DNA of 64,000 nt from Providencia rettgeri. Lineage in GTDB: Bacteria > Pseudomonadota > Gammaproteobacteria > Enterobacterales > Enterobacteriaceae. The notes under the pieces were generated by a model, which did not search any database, was not told the DNA's origin, and was given only the letters and a program-made list of their open reading frames with translations. Shown here in pieces: positions 28,968 to 36,796 of this stretch. The stretch covers positions 1,612,001 to 1,676,000 of the forward strand of contig NZ_CP163512.1 of assembly GCF_041075285.1 (NCBI RefSeq). Direction: 5' to 3'. Position 1 is the first letter of the stretch, and the number at the start of each line of letters is the position of its first letter. The translations under genes and the position numbers were made by a program.

Positions 28968-30353
28968 TTAAAATGCTTTGCTAAAATTGACACCGAACTC
29001 ACTTTGCTTATAAGAATAAATAACATCTGCACTACTATTATTGATTTGATAATTAAAATAAATTGATGGTGAAAATTGCAATATCTTAAAATTGGTTTTA
29101 TTGAATTGTGTTTTAAAATACCAGTAATGATCTACCCGTTGGGTATCCAATGACCAATCATAGCGATTAAATTTTGTTTTCCGGTAGCCTATGGTATTAG
29201 CGATCTCAGTTTTATGAATGTAATTAAATGCGCTAACAGACAGTTCATATTGACGATAACTATCACTTTCTAATTGTTTATTGTAACTGACATTGCTGCC
29301 TCGAATAATTAACTTACGATGAGTGTTAAGGATATAAACCAACCCTAATGAATAAATCCTTTCATTACCATCATGTGCCGCATATCTTTTATTATACTGA
29401 TATTCATTAACATCAACACTGGCGTAAATAGAAAGAATCTGTGATGGATAAACCTCTAATAGCCCTTTCCCACTTATCTTATAGTAATGAAATTGATTAT
29501 TTTGCCATGCCACTAAACCACTTGGTATTAAAGCTAACTTTTTATTATTATCTGCAAATTGATAACCACCATTAGCTTGCACGGTTACCTTTCTTTTACT
29601 GTCATCCCGTAAATAGTCTACCCCTGAAAAAGTGAGTCCTTGCATCCATGTATGTTGCCCTCGTAGAGGAACCATTGTCGTGCTGCTTAGATAGAAATTA
29701 TTTACCATGCTAGCACGCGTCGGTTGCCCAGTGATACACGTTCCTTTAGCGCAATATTGTTTGTCACCACCTTGAGCTTGGTCAATATTCGAATTATAGG
29801 CCATACTGAAGTTAATATTTTTATGCCATTTATAACGATTTTCTATATTTTTAATACTGTTATCAACTATGTTTTTCTGTTTATCGGTTAATTTACCATG
29901 AAATTTCACGCTGATAGCTTGATACTGTTTTAATGCATCAACATAATTTTTAACCACTAAGTAAGCTTTAGCTAATTTTAAATTCGTCGAAATAACATTA
30001 GGTTCATCATCTAGTACTTTAAGGTAACTCTCTATTGCTTGATTATATTTACCTTCATAAATAAAACGTTCAGCACGAATATAGTTAACCAATGTTTTAT
30101 CATATTCAGGTTCATTTAAGTAATCTACTAATAAGCTATCAACTTTCTCAAATTGTTTTCCTTGTGTTAAATCATAAAGAATAAAACTTATTTCGTCGAT
30201 ATTTTTATTATATTTTTTTGCTGAATTAACACCTTTCTTATCAGTTTTATTTAAAAGGGAATGGATGCTCCCAGACATATACTGACCATTAGATATCCCA
30301 TGAAAACCAAATAAAAAAATAACAATTAAAATACTAATTTTTTTCATATTCAT
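28968..30353 (-). CDS. Slam / type XI secretion outer-membrane protein
   Basis: 461 residues: signal peptide, N-terminal TPR-like helices (about 55-165; e.g. YIRAERFIYEGKYNQAIESY, LAKAYLVVKNYVDALKQY) and a C-terminal barrel of about 14 strands from residue 180 beginning with 'NINFSMAYNSNIDQA', the conserved entry to the DUF560/Slam barrel, and ending in aromatic 'GVNFSKAF'. Slam proteins move lipoproteins or soluble hemophores with TbpB-like barrels across the outer membrane. The upstream gene encodes such a substrate, as in hsmA-hphA of Acinetobacter and hrpB-hrpC of Xenorhabdus. Confidence 0.88.
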   Translation of the reverse strand: MNMKKISILIVIFLFGFHGISNGQYMSGSIHSLLNKTDKKGVNSAKKYNKNIDEISFILYDLTQGKQFEKVDSLLVDYLNEPEYDKTLVNYIRAERFIYEGKYNQAIESYLKVLDDEPNVISTNLKLAKAYLVVKNYVDALKQYQAISVKFHGKLTDKQKNIVDNSIKNIENRYKWHKNINFSMAYNSNIDQAQGGDKQYCAKGTCITGQPTRASMVNNFYLSSTTMVPLRGQHTWMQGLTFSGVDYLRDDSKRKVTVQANGGYQFADNNKKLALIPSGLVAWQNNQFHYYKISGKGLLEVYPSQILSIYASVDVNEYQYNKRYAAHDGNERIYSLGLVYILNTHRKLIIRGSNVSYNKQLESDSYRQYELSVSAFNYIHKTEIANTIGYRKTKFNRYDWSLDTQRVDHYWYFKTQFNKTNFKILQFSPSIYFNYQINNSSADVIYSYKQSEFGVNFSKAF

Positions 30354-30377
30354 ATAGTTTCAACTTTATACAAAATA

Positions 30378-30407
30378 AAAAATAGACGAAAAAATTCGCC
30401 TATTTTT
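30378..30407 (-). terminator. attenuating hairpin between hemophore and Slam genes
   Basis: AAAAATAG(a)CGAA / TTCG(c)CTATTTTT, a 12-pair stem with one mismatch and a four-base loop, ending in T-rich sequence on the minus strand. Expected to give more hemophore than exporter mRNA. Confidence 0.65.
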
Positions 30408-30436
30408 ATAAGAAGTTGTTTATGAGTAAAAACTAA

Positions 30437-31180
30437 TTAGTCTTTTTTACCCGAAAACGCGGTGTCTAATTCCTCGTGACCTGCAAATGAAGTTATACCT
30501 GCCATATGCTCTGCGTTATCACCAAAGAACTGCCCGCTACTTGTGCCATCGATAGAACCATTGGCAACCGCAATACCACTGAATTTCCCTTGATCTTCAA
30601 TTGAACCCGTCATCGTATAGCTATTGCTTACCCCTTGCAGCGAGCCGTTATAGGTTTTGTCACCAAAGTCAGCTTCAAACGCCCCTGCTAATTTAGCTTC
30701 GCCATCGAACTGATTAACCCCTTCAAGGGTATATGTGGCTTTACCGTTAGTTGGCACTGCTGTGCTGGCATTTTCCCCTGAGAAATATGCCGTGTGTCTT
30801 TTGTCCCCCTCTTCCCCTGTTTGTGACCAATCGCCATAATAAATTTCTACATCAGCAACTTGGCTAAATTGGAATTTCCCCATGCCACCATGTGGGCCCC
30901 CGCCACTTTCTAACACATAAACATTATCAGGTTTATGACTTACCATGTTTTTTAAACCAGAGAATGATATTCTCATGCCATCTTTCATATATCGGTAACC
31001 AATCCCAGGAGCACCTATAACTCCACCATGTGTCCCTCTTACTGACTGTGTTCCACCAACAATAATGTCTGTTTTTTCTCCATCATAGCTTTGGCTTTGG
31101 CCTGAAACTGCTTCAGCCATTACACCGCTAGAAAATACAGAGAAAGAAACAACTAAGGTAATTAAAGAAAGTTTTCTCAT
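30437..31180 (-). CDS. secreted hemophilin-type hemophore (Slam substrate)
   Basis: 247 residues with a Sec signal peptide ending VMA|EA and no lipobox or cysteine, so a soluble secreted protein. The N-terminal half holds Gly/His loops 'RGTHGGVIG' (His51) and 'GGGPHGGMGKFQF' (His97), plus His82, which are candidate haem ligands. The C-terminal half (from AYFSGENASTAVPTNGKATY) has the 'GxATYTLEG', 'FDGEAKLAGAFEADFGDKTYNGS' and 'FSGIAVANGSIDG' strands of the TbpB-type eight-stranded barrel recognised by Slam. AGGA precedes ATG 31180; the ATG at 31198 has no ribosome site. Operon head. Confidence 0.85.
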   Translation of the reverse strand: MRKLSLITLVVSFSVFSSGVMAEAVSGQSQSYDGEKTDIIVGGTQSVRGTHGGVIGAPGIGYRYMKDGMRISFSGLKNMVSHKPDNVYVLESGGGPHGGMGKFQFSQVADVEIYYGDWSQTGEEGDKRHTAYFSGENASTAVPTNGKATYTLEGVNQFDGEAKLAGAFEADFGDKTYNGSLQGVSNSYTMTGSIEDQGKFSGIAVANGSIDGTSSGQFFGDNAEHMAGITSFAGHEELDTAFSGKKD

Positions 31181-31282
31181 TTGTGCTATCCTTTTCATCT
31201 GAAATTAACTTATATTGATAAATTAAGATACGCATTAAAAAAAGGTATTAACCATTCTTTTAATGTTCGCAAATCAGTATAT

Positions 31283-31301
31283 GAAAATGATTTTTATTTA
31301 C
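31283..31301. promoter_or_regulatory. candidate Fur box of the haem locus
   Basis: GAAAATGATTTTTATTTAC matches 13 of 19 positions of the Fur consensus GATAATGATAATCATTATC and lies about 100 bp upstream of the hemophore start. Iron-responsive repression by Fur is the expected control for such an operon. Confidence 0.55.
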
Positions 31302-31544
31302 AAATGTAGAGTGTATTATTCAACTCATTATTGTTAGCTTTTGGTGTTAAATAAGTTATTTTATTTCAATTAGTTAGATAATCCAGAGTAATATGCTTTT
31401 ATTACCCCTTCCCTTTATCCATTTAATTAGTAATTTTTAAGAGTAATTACAAATACCGATACACTATATTTAATTAAAATAAAATTAATTAATTACTTAT
31501 TAACTCTTAATTATTCAATAATAAATAAATTAAAATTAAATATG
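31302..31544. other. AT-rich spacer between rnd and haem locus
   Basis: No ORF; part of the 400 bp gap between the rnd 3' end and the hemophore start. It includes the upstream part of the haem-locus promoter. Confidence 0.4.
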
Positions 31545-31578
31545 TATTTAGGCACAGAAATGTTCATGTGCCTAAATA
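31545..31578 (-). terminator. terminator after rnd
   Basis: Perfect 11-base inverted repeat TATTTAGGCAC / GTGCCTAAATA with a 12-base loop, immediately after the rnd stop and followed by an AT-rich run on the minus strand. Confidence 0.75.
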
Positions 31579-31580
31579 GA

Positions 31581-32702
31581 TTATGCATTGGCTAATAACT
31601 TAGAAAGAGGCTCTGCAAGTAATTTCCCTCGCCAGCCAGCAAGGAGTTCAGGTGGGGTGGTAGATGATTTTAGCCCCCAATGAATAGCGAGTAATTGGTT
31701 GATTTGCCGCCTAGACGCCAGTAACTCTGCATTAAATTTTTCGTTTTCGGCAATATCTTTCACTACCGATTTAATTTCTTTAAACAAGCTTTTATATTGG
31801 CCTTGCTCAGTAATATTCGATACAGGAGCGGGATATTGGCTTGCATCCAGTTTTTTAGCTTGCTCAACAATACTGAGCAGGCGCTTGCCATGGCAGCGAA
31901 TTTCTTGCCCTGTTAGACCAAGGCTATCAAGCTCCCCAAGAGAGGTTGGTAGGTAACGAGCCACTTTCCATAAATGCTCTTCTTTCACCACAAAATTAAT
32001 CGCCATATCCCGCGCTTTAGCTTGGTTTAAGCGCCACTGTGCAAGTAATTGCAAACACGCCAGTTGTTCATCACGTAACTGCCACGCATTGTGGATATTT
32101 AAATATGCTTTTTCTGGCTTAAGCGCTTTTTGGCGGCGCACTACCACACGTTGGCATTCATCCTTTGCATCATCTAAATAGCCTGCTTCTGTCACTTTCT
32201 TCATGAGAATTTCAGCGAGTGGTAGCAAGTACAACACGTCTGCGGTGGCATAGTCACATTGTTTTTCGCTCAAGGGGCGCGCTAGCCAGTCTGTTCGCGA
32301 TTCACTTTTGTCTAATTCAATACCGAGATGCTCAGAAACCAGTGATGCAAAACCGCAAGAGATAGGGTATCCCAAAAAGGCGGCGACTACTTGAGTGTCA
32401 ATCATGGGCTCAGGCACACAATCAAAATCATGCATAAACACTTCAAGATCTTCACTTCCTGCATGCAAAAATTTAAGCTGATTTGGATTGGTTAACAGCA
32501 TTTTAAACGGGCTGAAATCCGTTATTGATAGCGGGTCAATCAATGAAACTTGCTTTCCATCATACAGCTGTAGCAAACCTAATTGAGGATAATATGTTCT
32601 TGTACGAACAAACTCAGTATCCAGAGCAAGCCAATGTGCTTTACTGGCCTCTTGGCATACCTGGGCTAATTCGCTATCTGTGGTCACTAAACGATAATTC
32701 AA
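31581..32702 (-). CDS. rnd: ribonuclease D
   Basis: About 373-residue 3'-5' exoribonuclease trimming tRNA and other stable RNA 3' ends. DEDD motifs are seen in 'ALDTEFVRT', 'FLHAGSEDLEVF' and the C-terminal exonuclease motif 'CDYATADVLYLLPL', followed by HRDC domains. The start is placed at TTG 32702 (then NYRLVTTDSEL) because E. coli Rnd begins MNYQMITTDD from a UUG and a similar U-rich stretch surrounds it. An in-frame ATG at 32729 would add nine residues but has no ribosome site and abuts a 28 bp hairpin. Confidence 0.93.
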   Translation of the reverse strand: MNYRLVTTDSELAQVCQEASKAHWLALDTEFVRTRTYYPQLGLLQLYDGKQVSLIDPLSITDFSPFKMLLTNPNQLKFLHAGSEDLEVFMHDFDCVPEPMIDTQVVAAFLGYPISCGFASLVSEHLGIELDKSESRTDWLARPLSEKQCDYATADVLYLLPLAEILMKKVTEAGYLDDAKDECQRVVVRRQKALKPEKAYLNIHNAWQLRDEQLACLQLLAQWRLNQAKARDMAINFVVKEEHLWKVARYLPTSLGELDSLGLTGQEIRCHGKRLLSIVEQAKKLDASQYPAPVSNITEQGQYKSLFKEIKSVVKDIAENEKFNAELLASRRQINQLLAIHWGLKSSTTPPELLAGWRGKLLAEPLSKLLANA

Positions 32703-32732
32703 AACAAGTTTCTCTTTTTCTATTTTCATCAC

Positions 32733-32760
32733 AGTGACGCCGGTATATACCGGCGTCACT
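32733..32760 (-). promoter_or_regulatory. 28 bp perfect palindrome between fadD and rnd
   Basis: The half-site AGTGACGCCGGTAT is followed by its exact complement, giving a 14-pair GC-rich stem with no loop, 30 bp before the rnd UUG start and 32 bp after fadD. The minus strand has no T-run directly after it, so it looks more like a leader structure of rnd than a full terminator. E. coli rnd also has a hairpin and U-rich leader here. Confidence 0.7.
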
Positions 32761-32792
32761 TATTTGTTATCTTGATATATTCTAAATCACTT

Positions 32793-34481
32793 TTAAGCAG
32801 GTGACTTATCTCTTTTCAATTTTTCTTCATCACGTAAATCTTTACGCAGAATCTTTCCAACATTCGATTTAGGAAGTTCTTCACGAAATTCAAATAGTTT
32901 AGGTACTTTATACGCAGTTAATGAGCGGCGACAAAATGTTTTTAGCTCATCCCCAGTTAAATTCGCATTTTTCGTAACAACAAAGACTTTAACAGCTTCC
33001 CCTGTGCTTTCACTTGGTACGCCAATGGCAGCACATTCAACCACATCAGGGTGAGTCGCTATGACATCTTCAATTTCATTAGGATAAACATTAAATCCAG
33101 AGACGATGATCATGTCTTTTTTACGATCAACAATGCGGATATAACCTTCGCTATCCATTTCTGCAATATCACCTGTGGCTATCCAACCATCAACAATAGC
33201 CTCAGCTGTCGAATCTGGGCGGTTCCAGTAGCCTTTCATCACTTGCGGGCCTTTAACCCACATTTCACCCGGTTCCCCCAATGGCACTTCTTGACCTTCA
33301 TCATTGAGAAACTTTACATCCGTTGAGGGAACAGGTAGACCGATACTACCACTATATTCGGTGAGATTATATGGATTCCCTGTAACCAACGGTGAACACT
33401 CCGTAAGGCCATATCCCTCCAGTAAGTGTTTGCCTGTCAATTTCTGCCATTTTTCAGCAACCGCTTTTTGCACGGGCATTCCCCCGCCTACCGATAATCT
33501 TAAGCGCGAAAAATCCAGTTTGTGGAATTCTTCATTATGTATCCATGCATTAAATAACGTATTGACGCCAGTAATTGAGGTGATGGGATAACGCCCCAAC
33601 TGTTTAACCGTATCAGGCACATCGCGAGGATTGGTAATTAACAGGTTAACCCCTCCTACGTTAATGAAAAGTAAGCAGTTTACAGTAAGAGCAAAAACAT
33701 GATACAGCGGTAACGCCGTCACGACAAACTCGGCACCGAATTTTAATACTGGACCGTATGCGGCTCTTGCTTGCTCTAAGTTCGCTAACATATTGCGGTG
33801 GGTTAACATCGCTCCTTTCGCGACGCCTGTCGTGCCTCCGGTATATTGCAAAAACGCTAAGTCGCCCCCTGTTATATTGGGTTTAATGTATTGCATGCGA
33901 TAACCAAAGTGCATAGCACGACGGAACGAAATAGCATCGGGTAAATTATATTTTGGCACCAAGCGTTTGATGTATTTAACGACAAAATCAACAATCGTCG
34001 CTTTAGGACGTGAAAGCTGATCCCCCATGCGGGTTAAAATAACGTGTTTAACTTTGGTGTTATAGACAATTTTTTCCAATGTAGAGGCGAAATTCGACAC
34101 GATCACAATGGCAGTTGTACCACTGTCATTAAGTTGATGCTCTAACTCCCTTGGGGTATAGAGGGGGTTTACGTTCACAACAACCATTCCCGCACGCAAT
34201 ATTCCAAACAAAGCGATTGGATACTGTAATAGGTTAGGCATCATTAAAGCGACTCGGTCCCCTTTTTTAAGTCCAAGTCCATTTTGTAAGTAGGCAGCGA
34301 AAGCTCGGCTTCTTTCTTCTAATTTCCGATACGTCATTACCGCGCCCATATTAATGAAAGCAGGTTGATCGGCATATTGGGAAACGGCATTTTCCAGTAA
34401 CTCTGCTAAAGAAGCGAAGCGATCAGGATCGATTTCTTCCGGCACATCAGCAGGGTAATTTTTTAGCCAGATTTTTTCCAA
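32793..34481 (-). CDS. fadD: long-chain-fatty-acid-CoA ligase FadD
   Basis: 562-residue acyl-CoA synthetase activating imported fatty acids at the inner membrane. The AMP-binding motif [12 protein letters not shown], '[10 protein letters not shown]', '[12 protein letters not shown]' and '[21 protein letters not shown]' are intact, with catalytic Lys near the end ([12 protein letters not shown]). Length equals E. coli FadD. Upstream of rnd as in E. coli, with a FadR-like operator at 34541. Confidence 0.97.
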   Translation of the reverse strand: MEKIWLKNYPADVPEEIDPDRFASLAELLENAVSQYADQPAFINMGAVMTYRKLEERSRAFAAYLQNGLGLKKGDRVALMMPNLLQYPIALFGILRAGMVVVNVNPLYTPRELEHQLNDSGTTAIVIVSNFASTLEKIVYNTKVKHVILTRMGDQLSRPKATIVDFVVKYIKRLVPKYNLPDAISFRRAMHFGYRMQYIKPNITGGDLAFLQYTGGTTGVAKGAMLTHRNMLANLEQARAAYGPVLKFGAEFVVTALPLYHVFALTVNCLLFINVGGVNLLITNPRDVPDTVKQLGRYPITSITGVNTLFNAWIHNEEFHKLDFSRLRLSVGGGMPVQKAVAEKWQKLTGKHLLEGYGLTECSPLVTGNPYNLTEYSGSIGLPVPSTDVKFLNDEGQEVPLGEPGEMWVKGPQVMKGYWNRPDSTAEAIVDGWIATGDIAEMDSEGYIRIVDRKKDMIIVSGFNVYPNEIEDVIATHPDVVECAAIGVPSESTGEAVKVFVVTKNANLTGDELKTFCRRSLTAYKVPKLFEFREELPKSNVGKILRKDLRDEEKLKRDKSPA

Positions 34482-34540
34482 AATGTTGCTCCTGAATTTA
34501 GTGAAATTATTATACCCAACATCTCTTTTAACAAATTATT

Positions 34541-34557
34541 AACTCAGCGTACCAGTT
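34541..34557 (-). promoter_or_regulatory. FadR operator of fadD
   Basis: On the minus strand AACTGGTACGCTGAGTT, 60 bp upstream of the fadD ATG. It matches the E. coli fadD FadR site (AGCTGGTATGATGAGTT, from memory) at 13 of 17 positions. FadR would repress fadD in the absence of long-chain acyl-CoA. Confidence 0.65.
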
Positions 34558-34826
34558 TGAAAAACAGACAATGTCAAGGTTGAGAGGTCTATCACTAAAT
34601 AAATTCTATTCCTTCAAGAAAAAATAAGGCGGCATACGCCACCCAGTTTTCTGAAATTTGGTTAATCAGATGTTAATTCGCATAAATTACGCCTAATTAT
34701 ACACGGATCTTAGTTAATTTTGGAGATGTTATCAGAAAATTCCGCAACCATTTCAACTTATAAGGGAATTGTTCATAAATAAAGAAAGAAGAAAATATCT
34801 TCCGGGGATGAATTTAAGTACTTACA
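34558..34826. other. spacer upstream of fadD, first part of a 0.7 kb gap
   Basis: No ORF and no clear motif beyond the FadR site. The rest of the gap to the Slp-family gene is the second MITE-like copy and about 120 bp of unmarked sequence. Confidence 0.4.
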
Positions 34827-35071
34827 CTTAGGTTTATTTATCTTTGCTGCTTTTTTACCGCTAAAAAAGATCAAAATCCATCCAAAAAATGGATACATGT
34901 ATAGTCAGCACACTGACGACGATTTGAATCAAATATTATCCCTAAATGCTGCCCTACGGGGTCGATTAAAACACATTTCACTCATTTGATGCTGCGTTGA
35001 GAGGCTCTCGCCTTGCCTAACATGGCTTTAATTAGAATAAAAATTGACCATCAAAGATAATCAGCCCCTAG
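34827..35071 (-). repeat. MITE-like dispersed element, copy 2 (inverted)
   Basis: 245 bp reverse-oriented relative of the 8542-8818 element. Read on the minus strand it begins CTAGGGGCTGATTATCTTTG and retains 'AAAGCCATGTTAGGCAAGGC', 'ATATTTGATTCAAATCGTCG' and 'ATCCATTTTTT' in the same order. Its other end is degraded (CTTAGGTTTATTTATCTTTG). Non-coding. Confidence 0.78.
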
Positions 35072-35191
35072 TACTAGGTAATCGCCATAACTAAGGGTTT
35101 TGCTCTTCAACTTTTACAGGTAATTGAATTTGGAAAGATAGATTAAGCTGGCATAGGGTATCACTATGCCAGCTTTGAGAAATATTGATGG

Positions 35192-35788
35192 TTATTCAGT
35201 TAGGTATGTATGGACTTGTGCGGGCCCTCCCGGGTAACCGTAATAACCATACCCCCAAGGGTGGTTAAAGTACGGATCGCCATAATAACCATAGCCCCAT
35301 GGACCAGTTGGCGGGATCATTACGCTTTGTGCAACATTCCAACGTTGAAAACCAGTGACATCTAGAGTTACATATTTATAGGGAACTTGCCCAACTTTAC
35401 CCTGCTGTTCTCCGGTAATTTTCCCAACCACCGTCACATAGCGGTTCGTAAAATCACTTGGCTCACGGAAGCCATTGATATACGCATAAATACGGCCAAT
35501 CGATGGCGCATTAAGCTCAGGGGCGGCATCGTATTTACTAAGTGCCATCACCGCAATTTCTAAACGTGTCCGTGTCGGTTCATTACTCACCGCAAGCACT
35601 TTTCCGCCAAAACGCGCTTCCTGACCAATATACATTTCAGGGGCATTTTGTACAGATGTTAAATTGTCAGTGGGGTTTTGAACCGTTCCTTGAATTGATG
35701 CAGGTATTGAAACGCACCCAGTAAGTGCTAATGCGCTTGCAAAAAAAAGGCCTTTCAGTGCATCACGGCAGTTCAATTTAATATTCAT
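35192..35788 (-). CDS. yeaY: Slp family outer-membrane lipoprotein (YeaY-like)
   Basis: 198-residue lipoprotein, lipobox LTGC, Slp domain ('PEMYIGQEARFGGKVLAVSNEPTRTRLEI', 'GRFYVTVVGKI'-like 'NRYVTVVGKITGEQQGKVG'), and a C-terminal Gly/Tyr-rich tail with repeated WGYGYYG. It lies between fadD and tsaB as yeaY does in E. coli. Outer-membrane function unknown; Slp relatives are stress-induced. Confidence 0.9.
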   Translation of the reverse strand: MNIKLNCRDALKGLFFASALALTGCVSIPASIQGTVQNPTDNLTSVQNAPEMYIGQEARFGGKVLAVSNEPTRTRLEIAVMALSKYDAAPELNAPSIGRIYAYINGFREPSDFTNRYVTVVGKITGEQQGKVGQVPYKYVTLDVTGFQRWNVAQSVMIPPTGPWGYGYYGDPYFNHPWGYGYYGYPGGPAQVHTYLTE

Positions 35789-35946
35789 AGACTACCTCCG
35801 ATTAGCAACAGTATAAATTCAGGTCATACGGTTTAAAATAGTCTGTAGCAAAGAAGACACGATATGTTAAATGCGATATAAATAAGTAGGATACCTATTA
35901 ATCATATCCTAAATTTCAGCGGGATTCGATGTGTTTTTTTCTACAT

Positions 35947-35982
35947 CAAAAAAAGGCTATTTTTCAAAAAAAAACAGCCTAT
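35947..35982 (-). terminator. terminator after tsaB
   Basis: On the minus strand TAGGCT ... AGCCT with a T-rich loop and a seven-base T-run, about 25 bp after the tsaB stop. Confidence 0.6.
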
Positions 35983-36007
35983 AGATTAAAATTATTATTT
36001 TCTAAAT

Positions 36008-36706
36008 TTATTCACGACCCGGTAGTTTTTTCCACGTCACTTCATTACGTAAATATGTGGGTTCAACATTTTCAACTGCAACAGTTTTACCTTGTAACCA
36101 TAGCTGTAAGGCAATAGGTAACATATCTTGCGCATCTGGCAACGTGATTTGACTATTATGAAGCGAACCATCACCGCTTAATAATGAAGGATACGCATCC
36201 CACCCTGTTCCTGCATAGCTCCATTGACCTGAAATACCCGCAAATCGAGTTTTAAAGTCATCAGGACATAAAACGGCTTCCGTTTCTTCACCTTGCCAAA
36301 AACCTTCAGCCGCACGTTGATATTGCGCACAATAAATTTCTGACATACGAGCGTCTATTGCCACCAGCACATTTGTCTGAGAGGTTGTGCGAAACACACC
36401 TTGTGCCAATGTCATCAAAGATGACACACCTATCATCGGTAAATCAGCCCCTAACGCTAAGCCTTGAGCGATGCCAACACCAATACGTACACCAGTAAAA
36501 CTGCCCGGCCCTCGACCGAAAGCCAAAGCATCCAGTTGATTTAGCGTAACACCCGCCTCGGCTAATACGTCTTCAACCATCGGTAAAACTTTTTGTGTGT
36601 GTTCACGTGGCGAAATTGCAAAACGTGAGATAATGTCGTCACCACACAATAGTGCGACAGAACAGGCTTCAGTTGCTGTATCAACAGCAAGAATACGACT
36701 CGACAT
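36008..36706 (-). CDS. tsaB: tRNA threonylcarbamoyladenosine biosynthesis protein TsaB
   Basis: 232-residue ASKHA-fold protein that partners TsaD/TsaE/TsaC in making the t6A37 modification of ANN-decoding tRNAs. Shows '[15 protein letters not shown]', '[13 protein letters not shown]' and '[13 protein letters not shown]' characteristic of YeaZ/TsaB. Downstream of yoaA and upstream of the Slp-family gene, as in E. coli. Confidence 0.96.
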   Translation of the reverse strand: MSSRILAVDTATEACSVALLCGDDIISRFAISPREHTQKVLPMVEDVLAEAGVTLNQLDALAFGRGPGSFTGVRIGVGIAQGLALGADLPMIGVSSLMTLAQGVFRTTSQTNVLVAIDARMSEIYCAQYQRAAEGFWQGEETEAVLCPDDFKTRFAGISGQWSYAGTGWDAYPSLLSGDGSLHNSQITLPDAQDMLPIALQLWLQGKTVAVENVEPTYLRNEVTWKKLPGRE

Positions 36707-36796
36707 GCCTAAACTCCGGCAAATTAACAGGTTTCAATTGAAAGATGCGGATTATAGTAGCATAAACCGCCGACCGGGTTGCAGAAAAACCTACTG

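Noticed and set aside
31581..32759. RNase D starting at 32759
   Set aside because: That start lies within the 28 bp palindrome, has no ribosome site and adds 19 residues not matching the family.
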